From assembly GCA_902516225.1 (NCBI GenBank), contig CABXXS010000018.1, positions 1 to 19,260 on the forward strand: a stretch of 19,260 bases of DNA. The letters run 5' to 3'. The first letter of the stretch is position 1; each line of letters opens with the position of its first letter. A program made the position numbers and the translations under genes. This document shows positions 8,248 through 16,594 of this stretch, piece after piece. The DNA is from Puniceicoccaceae bacterium. Lineage in GTDB: Bacteria > Verrucomicrobiota > Verrucomicrobiae > Opitutales > Coraliomargaritaceae. The notes under the pieces were generated by a model. The model worked only from the letters and a program-made list of their open reading frames with translations, did no database searches and had not been told where the DNA came from.

Positions 8248-11200
8248 TTGCATTTAATAAAAAGAAAATTTTTAGCGCTCTCTTTAATTGCTAGCTCGCA
8301 TGCTCTGTTCTCAGCTGACGTCTATGTCGCTATTAACGGTTCCAACTCCAATACCGGTGATGCACCTGGCCACACGAGTGCTTACGCTACAATTGCCCAC
8401 GCCGTCTCACAAATGTCTTCCGGTGACACCTGCTACGTGCAGACTGGGACCTACCATGAAATCGTCAACCTGAGCTCAAAAAGCGGACTAACGATCACTG
8501 CCTATGGAGACGGGCCAGTATTGATGGATGGCACCATCGCCCTGACCTCGAACTGGACGCAGCATGACAACGGCATCTATAAACTTACTTATACCGAGAA
8601 TGATCCTTGGCAGCTCTTCCAGAATGGAGAGTTGATGATGAATGCCCGCTGGCCGAATGCCTACCTGCACGACGATAGCGTTTGGCATATGGAAGAGCAT
8701 TGGGCGCATATTAATTCAGACACAACAACCCTGAAAACGGAAATGGTGGACAGTGCCACCGCCCACTCCGACCTCTCAGCCCTCTCTTTTAGTATTCAAG
8801 ATGCCATTGCAGTGCTCAACGTCGGTAGCTTTAAAAGCTATACTCGCACTGTCACCGCTCACACAATCGGCTCCAGTACTTTCAATGTAAATGCCGTTAA
8901 CACCCTTAAGAGCAAAGAACAGTTCTACTTTTTAGAGGGTAAACTAGAGTTTTTAGATTCCGCCCGTGAGTGGTTTTTCGATAGTAGCTCAAATACTATT
9001 TATCTCTGGGCTCCCGACGGCGGTTCGCCTAGCGGCGACATTCGCGCCAAAGTACAAGACCACGCCTTCACTGGATCCTTCTGCAACAACATCACAATCA
9101 GTGGTATCGATTTTTTTGCGACCACGGTCAACTTTACCAACAGTTCCAATATCCGTGTCGAAAGCGGCAACTTCAGCTACCCCAGCTGCACCAAGCGTAT
9201 GCTAGGCGTTACCAATGCCACGCCAATCACCACCAGCTTCAATGGTGGCAGCAGTAATGTGTTTTATAACAACACCCTTTCCTATGCAGAAACTCATGCC
9301 ATTTACATGAACGGCAGCAGTAATACCATTGAGAACTGCCGCTTTGAATACATCGACTGGAGTTGTGCGGACCTGCCAAATCTAATGGGTACCGTCTACA
9401 TGCGAGGCACTCAGCCGACATTCCGCCGCAATCATTCATACTGGTCTGGTGCTTCTGAATTTCTCGACTTAAACGAGGCTCCTTTTGTCGAACTCAACGA
9501 TATTTCTCATATCGGTTACGTGCAAAACGACGGTGCAATCATTCAAATGAGTGTAAACGTTCAATCAGGTAGTGATGTAGGCTACAATTGGTTTCACGAC
9601 TCCTTTAAATACGGGTCCCGCTTTGATGCAGTTAATCGGGCAGGAAGTTCCACTGGAAGTAACGGACTCATGCATCACAACCTAGGATACAACATTAAGA
9701 CCACCTTAATGTTCAAAGGCGATGACCATCGCTGTATCAACAACACCGCCTTCGATTCCGGCAATGATGGCTCACCGGGAGGCGGAACTAATGTCGACAT
9801 TATTATACTCGACGACTCAGTGTCCGATAGCATCGGTACAGAAGTCTATAACAACGTAGCGGAGAAGATCTCCTCTCAGCGTAAATACTATCAAGCTTAC
9901 AATACAGGTACCATCGCAAGTCATAACTGGAATGGCTTTAAACAGGGTAATGTCGATATTCGCACCTTATTGCGCGACCCAGAAAATCTCGATTTTAGGC
10001 CAATTCCAAATTCCGTACTCGTCGACACCGGGAAAATTGTAACAGGCTTGACCGATGGCTACTACGGTAGAGCGCCTGATATAGGAGCTTATGAGCATGG
10101 TGCGAAAAACTACTGGATACCCGGCCCTAAAGAAGCCAAATCTACCGTTCCCATACCAGTCAATACTACCATGACAGCTAAGGCTTCTGCTTCGCTTATG
10201 TGGCTCCAAGGACTGGAAGCGCTCTCCAACGATGTGTATTTAGGAACCAGCTACAGTTCGGTTAATAATGCAAATACATCTTCTCCTGAGTTTGTCGGTA
10301 ACCAGACTAATAACATATACGATCCACTTGGTCTGACTGCACAAACCTACTATTGGCGAGTAGATAGCGTAACCACCGCTGGCACAATCAAAGGCACCGT
10401 CTGGTCGTTCACAGTGCAAACTGCCAATGAAACCGCCCCTACAATCGTCAACACTGTCGCAGATCATGTCACGTCTACATCGGCCACCATCGGGGGCAGT
10501 ATAACTGACGGCGGTACGGGCTCGAAAGTCTGGATGCACTGGTGGGCTGAAGGCAATGCCGCTTTCCCGACCATTGTCTACTTAGGTAAGCACTCAGGTA
10601 GCTTCTCAATTGAACTTATTAACTTAGAGGAGAACCAGACCTACCACTACAAATGTCACGCCCAAAATAACTACGGAAGTAGTTCGACTACGACCACAGC
10701 TTCCTTCATAGCAGTCGATACACTTGAATGGAGTGAACTGCTGTATGACGATTTCGAACTAGGCTTAGGAAATTTCACATCAGGGGGTTCCAATGCTGTG
10801 CTTTTCAACGACGATGACCCAAACAATCTCGACAATCTCAAAGACATCGAATCACCCGAGGGTAACAACTCCGTGCAAATCAACAATGACAATGCAGTAA
10901 ATAGCTCTTTCGCCTACTCTAGTGGGGTTGATGTCATAGCGCCCGGCTATCTTAAGATCAAAATAGAGTTCACCTTTTTCCCGTGGAGCATGGAATCCAC
11001 CGACAATTTCTTCTTTCAGTACTATGACGGCACTACCTGGATCACGCTAAATGACTATCTAAGCGGAGTCGACTTCACTAACGGTATCGTACAGAATGAA
11101 GAATTCATCTTCGAAAACACTACCCATACACTAAGCAACAGTTTTAATATTCGCTTCATGTGCGACGCCAATGGCGACGGTGATTACATCTACATCGATT

Positions 11201-11646
11201 CTGTGCGCCTGTCTGTGCTCGAAGCTACCAGCCTTTCACCCTATGCGCAATGGGCAAGTGATCAAGGGCTGAGTGCCGCCGAGTCTGAACTATCAATCGA
11301 CCCTGATAATGACGGAAAAAACAATTTGTTGGAATACGCGCTTGGCGGCGATCCAACCGATGGCTCCGACGGCGCATCGTTCATACCGACATACACAGTG
11401 CATGATGATGCTGGAACAAACTGGTTAGACTATGTTTACCGCCGCCGCACCGATGCCGTCACACGTGGAATCAGCTATGAACCGCAACACAGCGCCACCC
11501 TCGATGCCGACTCTTGGTCAGCCACCGGTTTCACTGAAACCGGCACCACACCAATAGATAGCCACTTCGAATCCGTCACCACTCGAATATCTGTTGAAGG
11601 CGTTGAAAAGCTCTTTATACAGCTAGAAATTAATGCTACCGGGTGA
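8248..11646 (+). CDS. Large secreted beta-helix multidomain protein, probable polysaccharide-active enzyme
   Basis: A 1132-residue protein. The reading frame opens at 8218 and contains no ATG before the signal sequence, so I take the TTG at 8248. It gives a good signal peptide: KRK, then a hydrophobic core, with cleavage near Ala23. Residues ~24-615 look like a right-handed parallel beta-helix. The start has the pattern DVYVAINGSNSNTGD...ATIAHAV...GDTCYVQTGTYHE, followed by rungs rich in Asn, Gly and Ser and a closing DIGAYEHG. The block EWFFDSSSNTIYLWAPDGG (~240-260) is common in beta-helix glycosidases of uncharacterised or GH141-like type. Then come two fibronectin-III-like domains (~620-725, ending YYWRVDSV...WSFTV, and ~730-825), a beta-sandwich-like domain (~830-995) and a tail with DPDNDGKNNLLEYALGGDP (~1022-1040), a calcium-loop motif frequent in Verrucomicrobiota exoproteins. 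I cannot assign a family or substrate. Its divergent position next to the catabolic operon suggests an extracellular or periplasmic depolymerase or exo-enzyme acting on the same algal glycan. Confidence 0.75.
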   Translation: MHLIKRKFLALSLIASSHALFSADVYVAINGSNSNTGDAPGHTSAYATIAHAVSQMSSGDTCYVQTGTYHEIVNLSSKSGLTITAYGDGPVLMDGTIALTSNWTQHDNGIYKLTYTENDPWQLFQNGELMMNARWPNAYLHDDSVWHMEEHWAHINSDTTTLKTEMVDSATAHSDLSALSFSIQDAIAVLNVGSFKSYTRTVTAHTIGSSTFNVNAVNTLKSKEQFYFLEGKLEFLDSAREWFFDSSSNTIYLWAPDGGSPSGDIRAKVQDHAFTGSFCNNITISGIDFFATTVNFTNSSNIRVESGNFSYPSCTKRMLGVTNATPITTSFNGGSSNVFYNNTLSYAETHAIYMNGSSNTIENCRFEYIDWSCADLPNLMGTVYMRGTQPTFRRNHSYWSGASEFLDLNEAPFVELNDISHIGYVQNDGAIIQMSVNVQSGSDVGYNWFHDSFKYGSRFDAVNRAGSSTGSNGLMHHNLGYNIKTTLMFKGDDHRCINNTAFDSGNDGSPGGGTNVDIIILDDSVSDSIGTEVYNNVAEKISSQRKYYQAYNTGTIASHNWNGFKQGNVDIRTLLRDPENLDFRPIPNSVLVDTGKIVTGLTDGYYGRAPDIGAYEHGAKNYWIPGPKEAKSTVPIPVNTTMTAKASASLMWLQGLEALSNDVYLGTSYSSVNNANTSSPEFVGNQTNNIYDPLGLTAQTYYWRVDSVTTAGTIKGTVWSFTVQTANETAPTIVNTVADHVTSTSATIGGSITDGGTGSKVWMHWWAEGNAAFPTIVYLGKHSGSFSIELINLEENQTYHYKCHAQNNYGSSSTTTTASFIAVDTLEWSELLYDDFELGLGNFTSGGSNAVLFNDDDPNNLDNLKDIESPEGNNSVQINNDNAVNSSFAYSSGVDVIAPGYLKIKIEFTFFPWSMESTDNFFFQYYDGTTWITLNDYLSGVDFTNGIVQNEEFIFENTTHTLSNSFNIRFMCDANGDGDYIYIDSVRLSVLEATSLSPYAQWASDQGLSAAESELSIDPDNDGKNNLLEYALGGDPTDGSDGASFIPTYTVHDDAGTNWLDYVYRRRTDAVTRGISYEPQHSATLDADSWSATGFTETGTTPIDSHFESVTTRISVEGVEKLFIQLEINATG

Positions 11647-11815
11647 GGTCAAGACGCGCATCATCGAACATTAAACCAAATATCTAAACATCGAATACAT
11701 GAAATCGCTATAAAGCAAAAAATCTACATTACAGTAGCCATTCCGATCCACAATAAATGATGACAGTACGCGAGCTATAGTTCACGTAAAACGCCACAAA
11801 CAAATTCGCGTATTG

Positions 11816-11828
11816 TCTCAAGTTGAGA
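11816..11828. promoter_or_regulatory. Palindrome just upstream of the regulator gene
   Basis: Perfect six-base arms TCTCAA and TTGAGA flank a single G, ending 19 bases before the regulator ATG at 11848. The position would allow autoregulation by repression. The arms do not match the palindromes at 7865-7993. The rest of the 201-base gap (11647-11847) shows no gene and no clear terminator. Confidence 0.3.
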
Positions 11829-11847
11829 TATTAAGCAAACTTAATTC

Positions 11848-12990
11848 ATGAACTCTAGCACGAAGGAAATTGCTCTGTTAATTGACTACAACAGCAATTA
11901 TTACCGATCTATCGTAACTGGAGTATCACGCTATAATAAGCTCAGTGGCTGGCGCTTTTATACCTATCGAGGAATCCCGCAAATAACCGAAGCTCAATTG
12001 AAGAAGTGGAATGGTGCTGGCGTCATCGGACGTCTCTCTCCCGAGATCATCGAAATACTCGACTATCGCGGCACTCCTAGTGTCAACATTAAGACCGACC
12101 ATAAGAAACTAGGCGGCCACTCGGTCTTAATGGATAATCACAAAATAGGCAAAATGGCGGCTGAATATTTCATCGAAAAAGGAGTTCGAAATTTTGCCAG
12201 TACTGCATGGTCAATTAAAGGATTCAGTGGTATCAGTAAAATAAATTCTTACGCAGCCATATTGAAGTCGCATGGCTATGAAAATACGGTTCTCCAATCG
12301 CCTAGCGATATTAACAACCTGCGCAAACTGTTACCAATTGAAAAAGGTCATACTGTCGGTGTGTATGCGGCGCAAGATTTCCTAGGCCGTATGATTATTG
12401 ATGCTAGCATAAAAAGTGGTTTACGCGTACCCGAAGATATCGCTGTATTGAGCACAGATAATGGCCCGTTCATCTGCGAGATGCTCACCCCTACGATGTC
12501 CAGCCTCGAGCTAGGCGCAGAGCGAGTTGGCTATCAGGCAGCGTCATTACTAGATCAACTAATACAAGAAAAAAAGCCACACACTAAGCTATCGCTTATT
12601 CCGCCAGAACGTATAGTCGAGCGGCAATCGACCGAGATTCTAGCAATGCAAGATAAGCTTGTTGCTCGGGCATTGAGCTTCATTAAAAAGAATGCCCAGA
12701 GTCCAATCACAGTCGATGATCTTACTGCCGCTCTGCATTGCAATCGCCGCGTGCTTGAAATACGCTTTAAGAATGAAGTCGGTCGTACTCTTCACAAAGA
12801 GATTCGGCGCACACGTATACAACGCGCTTGTAAGCTATTGCGCGAAACCGATATGCTTATTGAGGTACTTAGCGAAGTCTGCGGCTATAGTAACCGCGAA
12901 CGATTCAATGCCGCCTTCCGTACTGAAATTGGAAAAACTCCTTCGGTCTATCGTCGCGAGTTCCGATTTGCCGGTAATTCGCATGTATAG
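11848..12990 (+). CDS. XylR-type transcriptional regulator (sugar-binding domain plus AraC helix-turn-helix)
   Basis: A 380-residue cytoplasmic DNA-binding protein. Residues ~6-262 resemble the periplasmic-binding-protein-like ligand domain of XylR/LacI regulators: ALLIDYNSNYYRSIVTGV at the start, GVYAAQDFLGRMI (~171-183), VPEDIAVLSTDN (~193-204) and the end phrase ERIVERQST. Residues ~271-374 form an AraC-family double helix-turn-helix: ITVDDLTAALHCNRR in the first unit, and VCGYSNRERFNAAFRTEIGKTPSVYRREF in the second. There is no LacI-type N-terminal helix-turn-helix. XylR relatives usually activate sugar-catabolism operons when bound to the sugar. The gene lies 201 bases after the beta-helix gene and is the only regulator in the window, so it probably controls the divergent region and perhaps the right-hand enzyme cluster. 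The ligand is unknown; AHG, galactose or a pathway intermediate are inferred. No Shine-Dalgarno is visible. Confidence 0.88.
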   Translation: MNSSTKEIALLIDYNSNYYRSIVTGVSRYNKLSGWRFYTYRGIPQITEAQLKKWNGAGVIGRLSPEIIEILDYRGTPSVNIKTDHKKLGGHSVLMDNHKIGKMAAEYFIEKGVRNFASTAWSIKGFSGISKINSYAAILKSHGYENTVLQSPSDINNLRKLLPIEKGHTVGVYAAQDFLGRMIIDASIKSGLRVPEDIAVLSTDNGPFICEMLTPTMSSLELGAERVGYQAASLLDQLIQEKKPHTKLSLIPPERIVERQSTEILAMQDKLVARALSFIKKNAQSPITVDDLTAALHCNRRVLEIRFKNEVGRTLHKEIRRTRIQRACKLLRETDMLIEVLSEVCGYSNRERFNAAFRTEIGKTPSVYRREFRFAGNSHV

Positions 12991-13251
12991 TACACCTTAA
13001 TCATCTCGAAGCTCTAGGCTATGCAGACGAAAATAAAATCATATACAGTCCTTAAGCTCACTTATCACTGCTTCTATTCTAATTTTAATTACAACCTTCA
13101 ACGAGTAAGTAAAACAGCCGTAAATAATCTACCTAATATACGAACCAAAATTTTCTACTGTATAGAATGCTAAGGCAATACCTTGGTCCTAATGTCAAAC
13201 CTCGATCCCCATACCAGTAAATTTACATTTGATATGTTATTATTATATTAT
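12991..13251. other. Convergent intergenic gap
   Basis: A 261-base AT-rich stretch lies between the 3' ends of the regulator (plus) and the sulfatase (minus). I see no gene. The only hairpin-like feature is a weak AAGG-CAATA-CCTT near 13173, too short to call a terminator. Two transcripts converge here, so termination must occur in or near it, but no strong intrinsic terminator is visible. Confidence 0.4.
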
Positions 13252-14949
13252 CTATTTTTCGCTAGGATCTAAATTTCCTGGCCTGAGCCATGGAACGACA
13301 TATGGATCTGAAGTATTAGGATCTCCAAATTTTTCTAAATAATTTTTTGAATTAATTTCTGCCTGCCTTCTAGAATCTTCGTCGTAGACCCAATTATTTT
13401 CAATTGCCTGATTAACCGAAGCAATACGTGCTTTCGCTTTATCCGAGAAATCATTATCAATTACATCAGCTTTAACTTTTACCCTTAGCTCTTTGAATTG
13501 TTTCTTTAGTTTTTCACGAATACTACTGTATTCTTTATCGTCGTATACATTTTTACTTTCGGTTGGATCCACCTGTAAATCGTATAATTCCCACGCGGCA
13601 GGTGTAGAATGCTTAGAACGCTCAGATCGATAGCCCACATTACCCGAAGTACCATAGAATTGTATTAGTTTATAGCGTTTAGTGCGCATAGCAATATGAC
13701 CAGGCACATCGTGGTGCGCCATATGCATCCAGTACTGATAATAAGCGGCTTTTTTCCAATCGTCAGACTCCTCACCAGTCTCTAAAATAGAACGAAAAGA
13801 ATCACCTTGCATATACATTGGTGTTTTTACTTCTGCAAAATCTAATATCGTAGCCGGGAAATCAATGTTTTCAATTACAGCATCAGAGCGTGTATTCTGA
13901 GGTATAGATTTAGGATAACTTACAATTAACGGCATACGTACAGACGGCTCATACGCCCATCTTTTATCCTGCATATCATGTTCTCCTAAAAAGAACCCCT
14001 GATCCCCTGTGTACATGATAATAGTATTATCCATCAGTCCTTCTTTCTCTAAATAAGCTATTAACCTACCTATATTGTCATCTACTCCTCTTACACATCG
14101 AAAATATTTTTTTAAGTAAACATTATATGCAGCTATTTTTGCTTCATTATCTGACAAACTTTCATCTATCTCCCAATCGGCATCATAACTACGACGAAAA
14201 TTTCTACGACCAATGGATGTCCCAATAACTCTTTCCAATTCGTTATTAACACCTCGGGTAGCTATAGAACCTTCCCCCCTCTTCCAGAGAGTAAGTGGTT
14301 CGGGCATTTTTATATCTTCTAAGTAAGATTCATAGCGTGGCGCATATTCGAAATAGTCATGAGGTGCTTTAAAGTGTAATTTCAAGAAAAATGGTTTTTC
14401 TGTAGATCTGCGATTTACGAACCAGTCTATTGCAGAATCCGTAATACAATCCGTGGAATGCCCTTGCATTCTAAATTTTTTCTTCACTCCTGTTTCAAAG
14501 AATTCTGGATCAAAATACTTACCTTGTCCCGGCAAGACCTTGTAATAATCGAAAGCAGTCGGTAAGTCTTTCAAATGCCACTTGCCGATCACGGCTGTTT
14601 GATAGCCTGCCTTTCTCATTTCGTGCGCTAAATATTGCTTAGCTTTAGGTAATCTATCGTCTAAAGTCATAACACCATTTATATGACTACGTTGCCCGGT
14701 CATTATACTAGCACGACTAGGTGTACAGATAGCGTTACCACAAATGACATGATCAAAAACCATTCCTCTTTCCGCTAGTTTATCGAGATTCGGTGTGGGA
14801 TTTAAGTGCTTAAACCTCGATTCATATGACCCTACTGCCTGCCATGTATGATCGTCAGACATTATAAAAATGATATTAGGTTTTTTACCTGAAACCAAAT
14901 TTATAAATCCTAAATAAACAAAAAAAACTAGTAATAAACATTTTTTCAT
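13252..14949 (-). CDS. Secreted S1-family formylglycine sulfatase
   Basis: A 565-residue type I sulfatase. The signature CTPSRASIMTG places the cysteine converted to formylglycine at residue 75. Metal ligands Asp32-Asp33 (MSDDH) and the later GDQG segment, plus GKWH with its conserved lysine, are present, so it looks active. Maturation needs a formylglycine-generating enzyme or anaerobic maturase encoded elsewhere. I choose the ATG at 14949: it starts a clean signal peptide (MKKCLLLVFF...LVSG) and has a purine-rich AAAAGAGA at 14954-14960. A start at 14967 would add six charged residues and overlap the GH29 gene. It lies ten bases after the GH29 gene, as the last gene of the right-hand cluster. 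The substrate is inferred as a sulfated galactan oligosaccharide, for example L-galactose-6-sulfate of porphyran; the S1 subfamily cannot be set by eye. Confidence 0.88.
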   Translation of the reverse strand: MKKCLLLVFFVYLGFINLVSGKKPNIIFIMSDDHTWQAVGSYESRFKHLNPTPNLDKLAERGMVFDHVICGNAICTPSRASIMTGQRSHINGVMTLDDRLPKAKQYLAHEMRKAGYQTAVIGKWHLKDLPTAFDYYKVLPGQGKYFDPEFFETGVKKKFRMQGHSTDCITDSAIDWFVNRRSTEKPFFLKLHFKAPHDYFEYAPRYESYLEDIKMPEPLTLWKRGEGSIATRGVNNELERVIGTSIGRRNFRRSYDADWEIDESLSDNEAKIAAYNVYLKKYFRCVRGVDDNIGRLIAYLEKEGLMDNTIIMYTGDQGFFLGEHDMQDKRWAYEPSVRMPLIVSYPKSIPQNTRSDAVIENIDFPATILDFAEVKTPMYMQGDSFRSILETGEESDDWKKAAYYQYWMHMAHHDVPGHIAMRTKRYKLIQFYGTSGNVGYRSERSKHSTPAAWELYDLQVDPTESKNVYDDKEYSSIREKLKKQFKELRVKVKADVIDNDFSDKAKARIASVNQAIENNWVYDEDSRRQAEINSKNYLEKFGDPNTSDPYVVPWLRPGNLDPSEK

Positions 14950-14959
14950 AATTCTCTTT

Positions 14960-16594
14960 TTATCCATCGACTGTGATAGGTGCCATTACTTCTGCTTGAT
15001 CTTCTAACACTATTAAACCTAAATCATTTGTATCAATTTTAAAGACAACAGCAGATTTATTGGGTGCTTTAAATGGTGTACGGATCTTCAGACCTTCGTC
15101 ACTTTTCTCCCATATTATAGACTCGTCAGAGCCTATAACTGAGATCTCTTTAATCTGAGTATTGGCTAGATTATCATGATTCAAACAATTTACTTTAAAT
15201 TGTTTATGGCTTCCAAGCCAGCCCATTTGAATTACATAAAGATTATTATCTTTAGTAGTAAAACGAATATTTTCAGCATTATATTCACTGTCCATTTGAA
15301 CGAAATGCCCACTTGATGCCATTCTTTTTGGGCCTTCTCCATAAATTTTGAAAGGCCTTGTTCCATAGATGGCTTCACCGTTAAGCTTAAGCCAATCACC
15401 CACTCCAAGTAAAGAATGCCTTTGTTCCAATGGGATTGAACCGTCAGATCTTGGTGAGATGTTCAAAAGTAAATTTCCATTTTTACTAACAATATCTACC
15501 AAAGTATGGATAAGCTCTCTCGAGCTCTTAATATCTAGTTCTTCAGTATAAGACCAACTGCCGGTTTCAGTCCATACACCTGCACTTATAGTATCATCGG
15601 TTAGCCATGCATATTCGGTTAAACGGTCAAGTCGACCTTTTTCAAAATCCACTATACCTACGTTTTGCGGTAAATCATTTTGTTTGTAGGTGATAACAAC
15701 AGGTTTCTTCCATTGTGTAGCAGCTTTCAGGTATGTATTCACAAATTCTATCCTATTTTTTTGTGGTATTCTATCCAACCAACTATCAAACCAAATCAAA
15801 TCAGGGCGGTACTTCTCGATTACCTCTTCTAATTTTTCATTCCACATTTGCAGAAAGTGGTCCCAAGAGATAGATCCATATAGTTTCGATAATTCGTCCG
15901 AATCTTCGTAAGCTGGATTATTACGCTCTAAGTATTTCTCCCTGCCATAATAGTACCATTTTCTTTTATCTCTTTCATTACTTTCACTAGGTGCTTTACC
16001 CATACGCGCGTGATGAAAAGTTGTAATAAATTTGAGTCCCTTTTTTCTTATTGAATCTGCAAGCTCACCTACAATATCTCGACGTGGCCCAGTATCTTTA
16101 GCGTTCCAAGGTGTAACTTCTGAATCCCACATTGCATAGCCATCGTGATGCTCAGCTACTGGTCCTGCAAATCGTGCACCTGATAAGTAAAATAACTGCG
16201 CCCATTCTTCCGCGTTGAATTTATCACCCTTAAATAAAGGAACGAGATCATGATACTGAAATTCTGCAGGATCCCCATAATTATCAATGTGGAAAGGATG
16301 TTCTCTAAAAGACTGAAAACCGACTCCTAAATTATAGTTTCGCTTACTTTCAGATTTGACAGGCATCTTTCCACTTGGGTGGCCATACATCGTTCTAGGA
16401 TAATGTTCATTTCCATATGCAGGGACTGAATATGGTCCCCAGTGGAAGTAGATACCAAACTTTGCGTCGCGAAACCACTTAGGAGCCTCTTCATGGTCAG
16501 AGAATTTTTCCCAAGATAATAACTCTGAAGCAGCAGTATTTACTGTAAGAGACATGAATATATAAATTAGAGTATATTTAATTATCGAGCGCAT
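14960..16594 (-). CDS. GH29 family exo-glycosidase (alpha-L-fucosidase or alpha-L-galactosidase)
   Basis: A 544-residue secreted glycosidase with an N-terminal signal peptide (ends near Ala22). Family GH29 hallmarks are KFGIYFHWGPYSVPAY (45-60), AEHHDGYAMWDS (147-158), the nucleophile Asp270 in LIWFDSW, and NGNLLLNISPRSDGSIP (~365-380). The catalytic barrel is followed by a C-terminal beta-sandwich (~420-544). The acid/base is not obvious by eye, as is usual in this family. The start ATG is preceded directly by AAGAGAAG (16595-16602) and overlaps the end of the GH117 gene by 17 bases, indicating coupling. GH29 normally removes terminal alpha-L-fucose. Between GH117 genes and a sulfatase, action on L-galactose (6-hydroxy-L-fucose) of porphyran is an attractive inference; to my knowledge a GH29 alpha-L-galactosidase has been described from a gut Bacteroides porphyran locus. 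A fucan or fucosylated side chain is the alternative. Confidence 0.87.
   Translation of the reverse strand: MRSIIKYTLIYIFMSLTVNTAASELLSWEKFSDHEEAPKWFRDAKFGIYFHWGPYSVPAYGNEHYPRTMYGHPSGKMPVKSESKRNYNLGVGFQSFREHPFHIDNYGDPAEFQYHDLVPLFKGDKFNAEEWAQLFYLSGARFAGPVAEHHDGYAMWDSEVTPWNAKDTGPRRDIVGELADSIRKKGLKFITTFHHARMGKAPSESNERDKRKWYYYGREKYLERNNPAYEDSDELSKLYGSISWDHFLQMWNEKLEEVIEKYRPDLIWFDSWLDRIPQKNRIEFVNTYLKAATQWKKPVVITYKQNDLPQNVGIVDFEKGRLDRLTEYAWLTDDTISAGVWTETGSWSYTEELDIKSSRELIHTLVDIVSKNGNLLLNISPRSDGSIPLEQRHSLLGVGDWLKLNGEAIYGTRPFKIYGEGPKRMASSGHFVQMDSEYNAENIRFTTKDNNLYVIQMGWLGSHKQFKVNCLNHDNLANTQIKEISVIGSDESIIWEKSDEGLKIRTPFKAPNKSAVVFKIDTNDLGLIVLEDQAEVMAPITVDG

Noticed and set aside
13173..13185. AAGG-CAATA-CCTT as a terminator between convergent genes
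   Set aside because: The four-base stem with no following T-run is too weak to support an intrinsic terminator.
14950..14967. Upstream ATG start for the sulfatase at 14967
   Set aside because: It would add MDKKRI before the signal peptide and overlap the GH29 gene; the ATG at 14949 has a better-spaced purine-rich site and a normal signal sequence.
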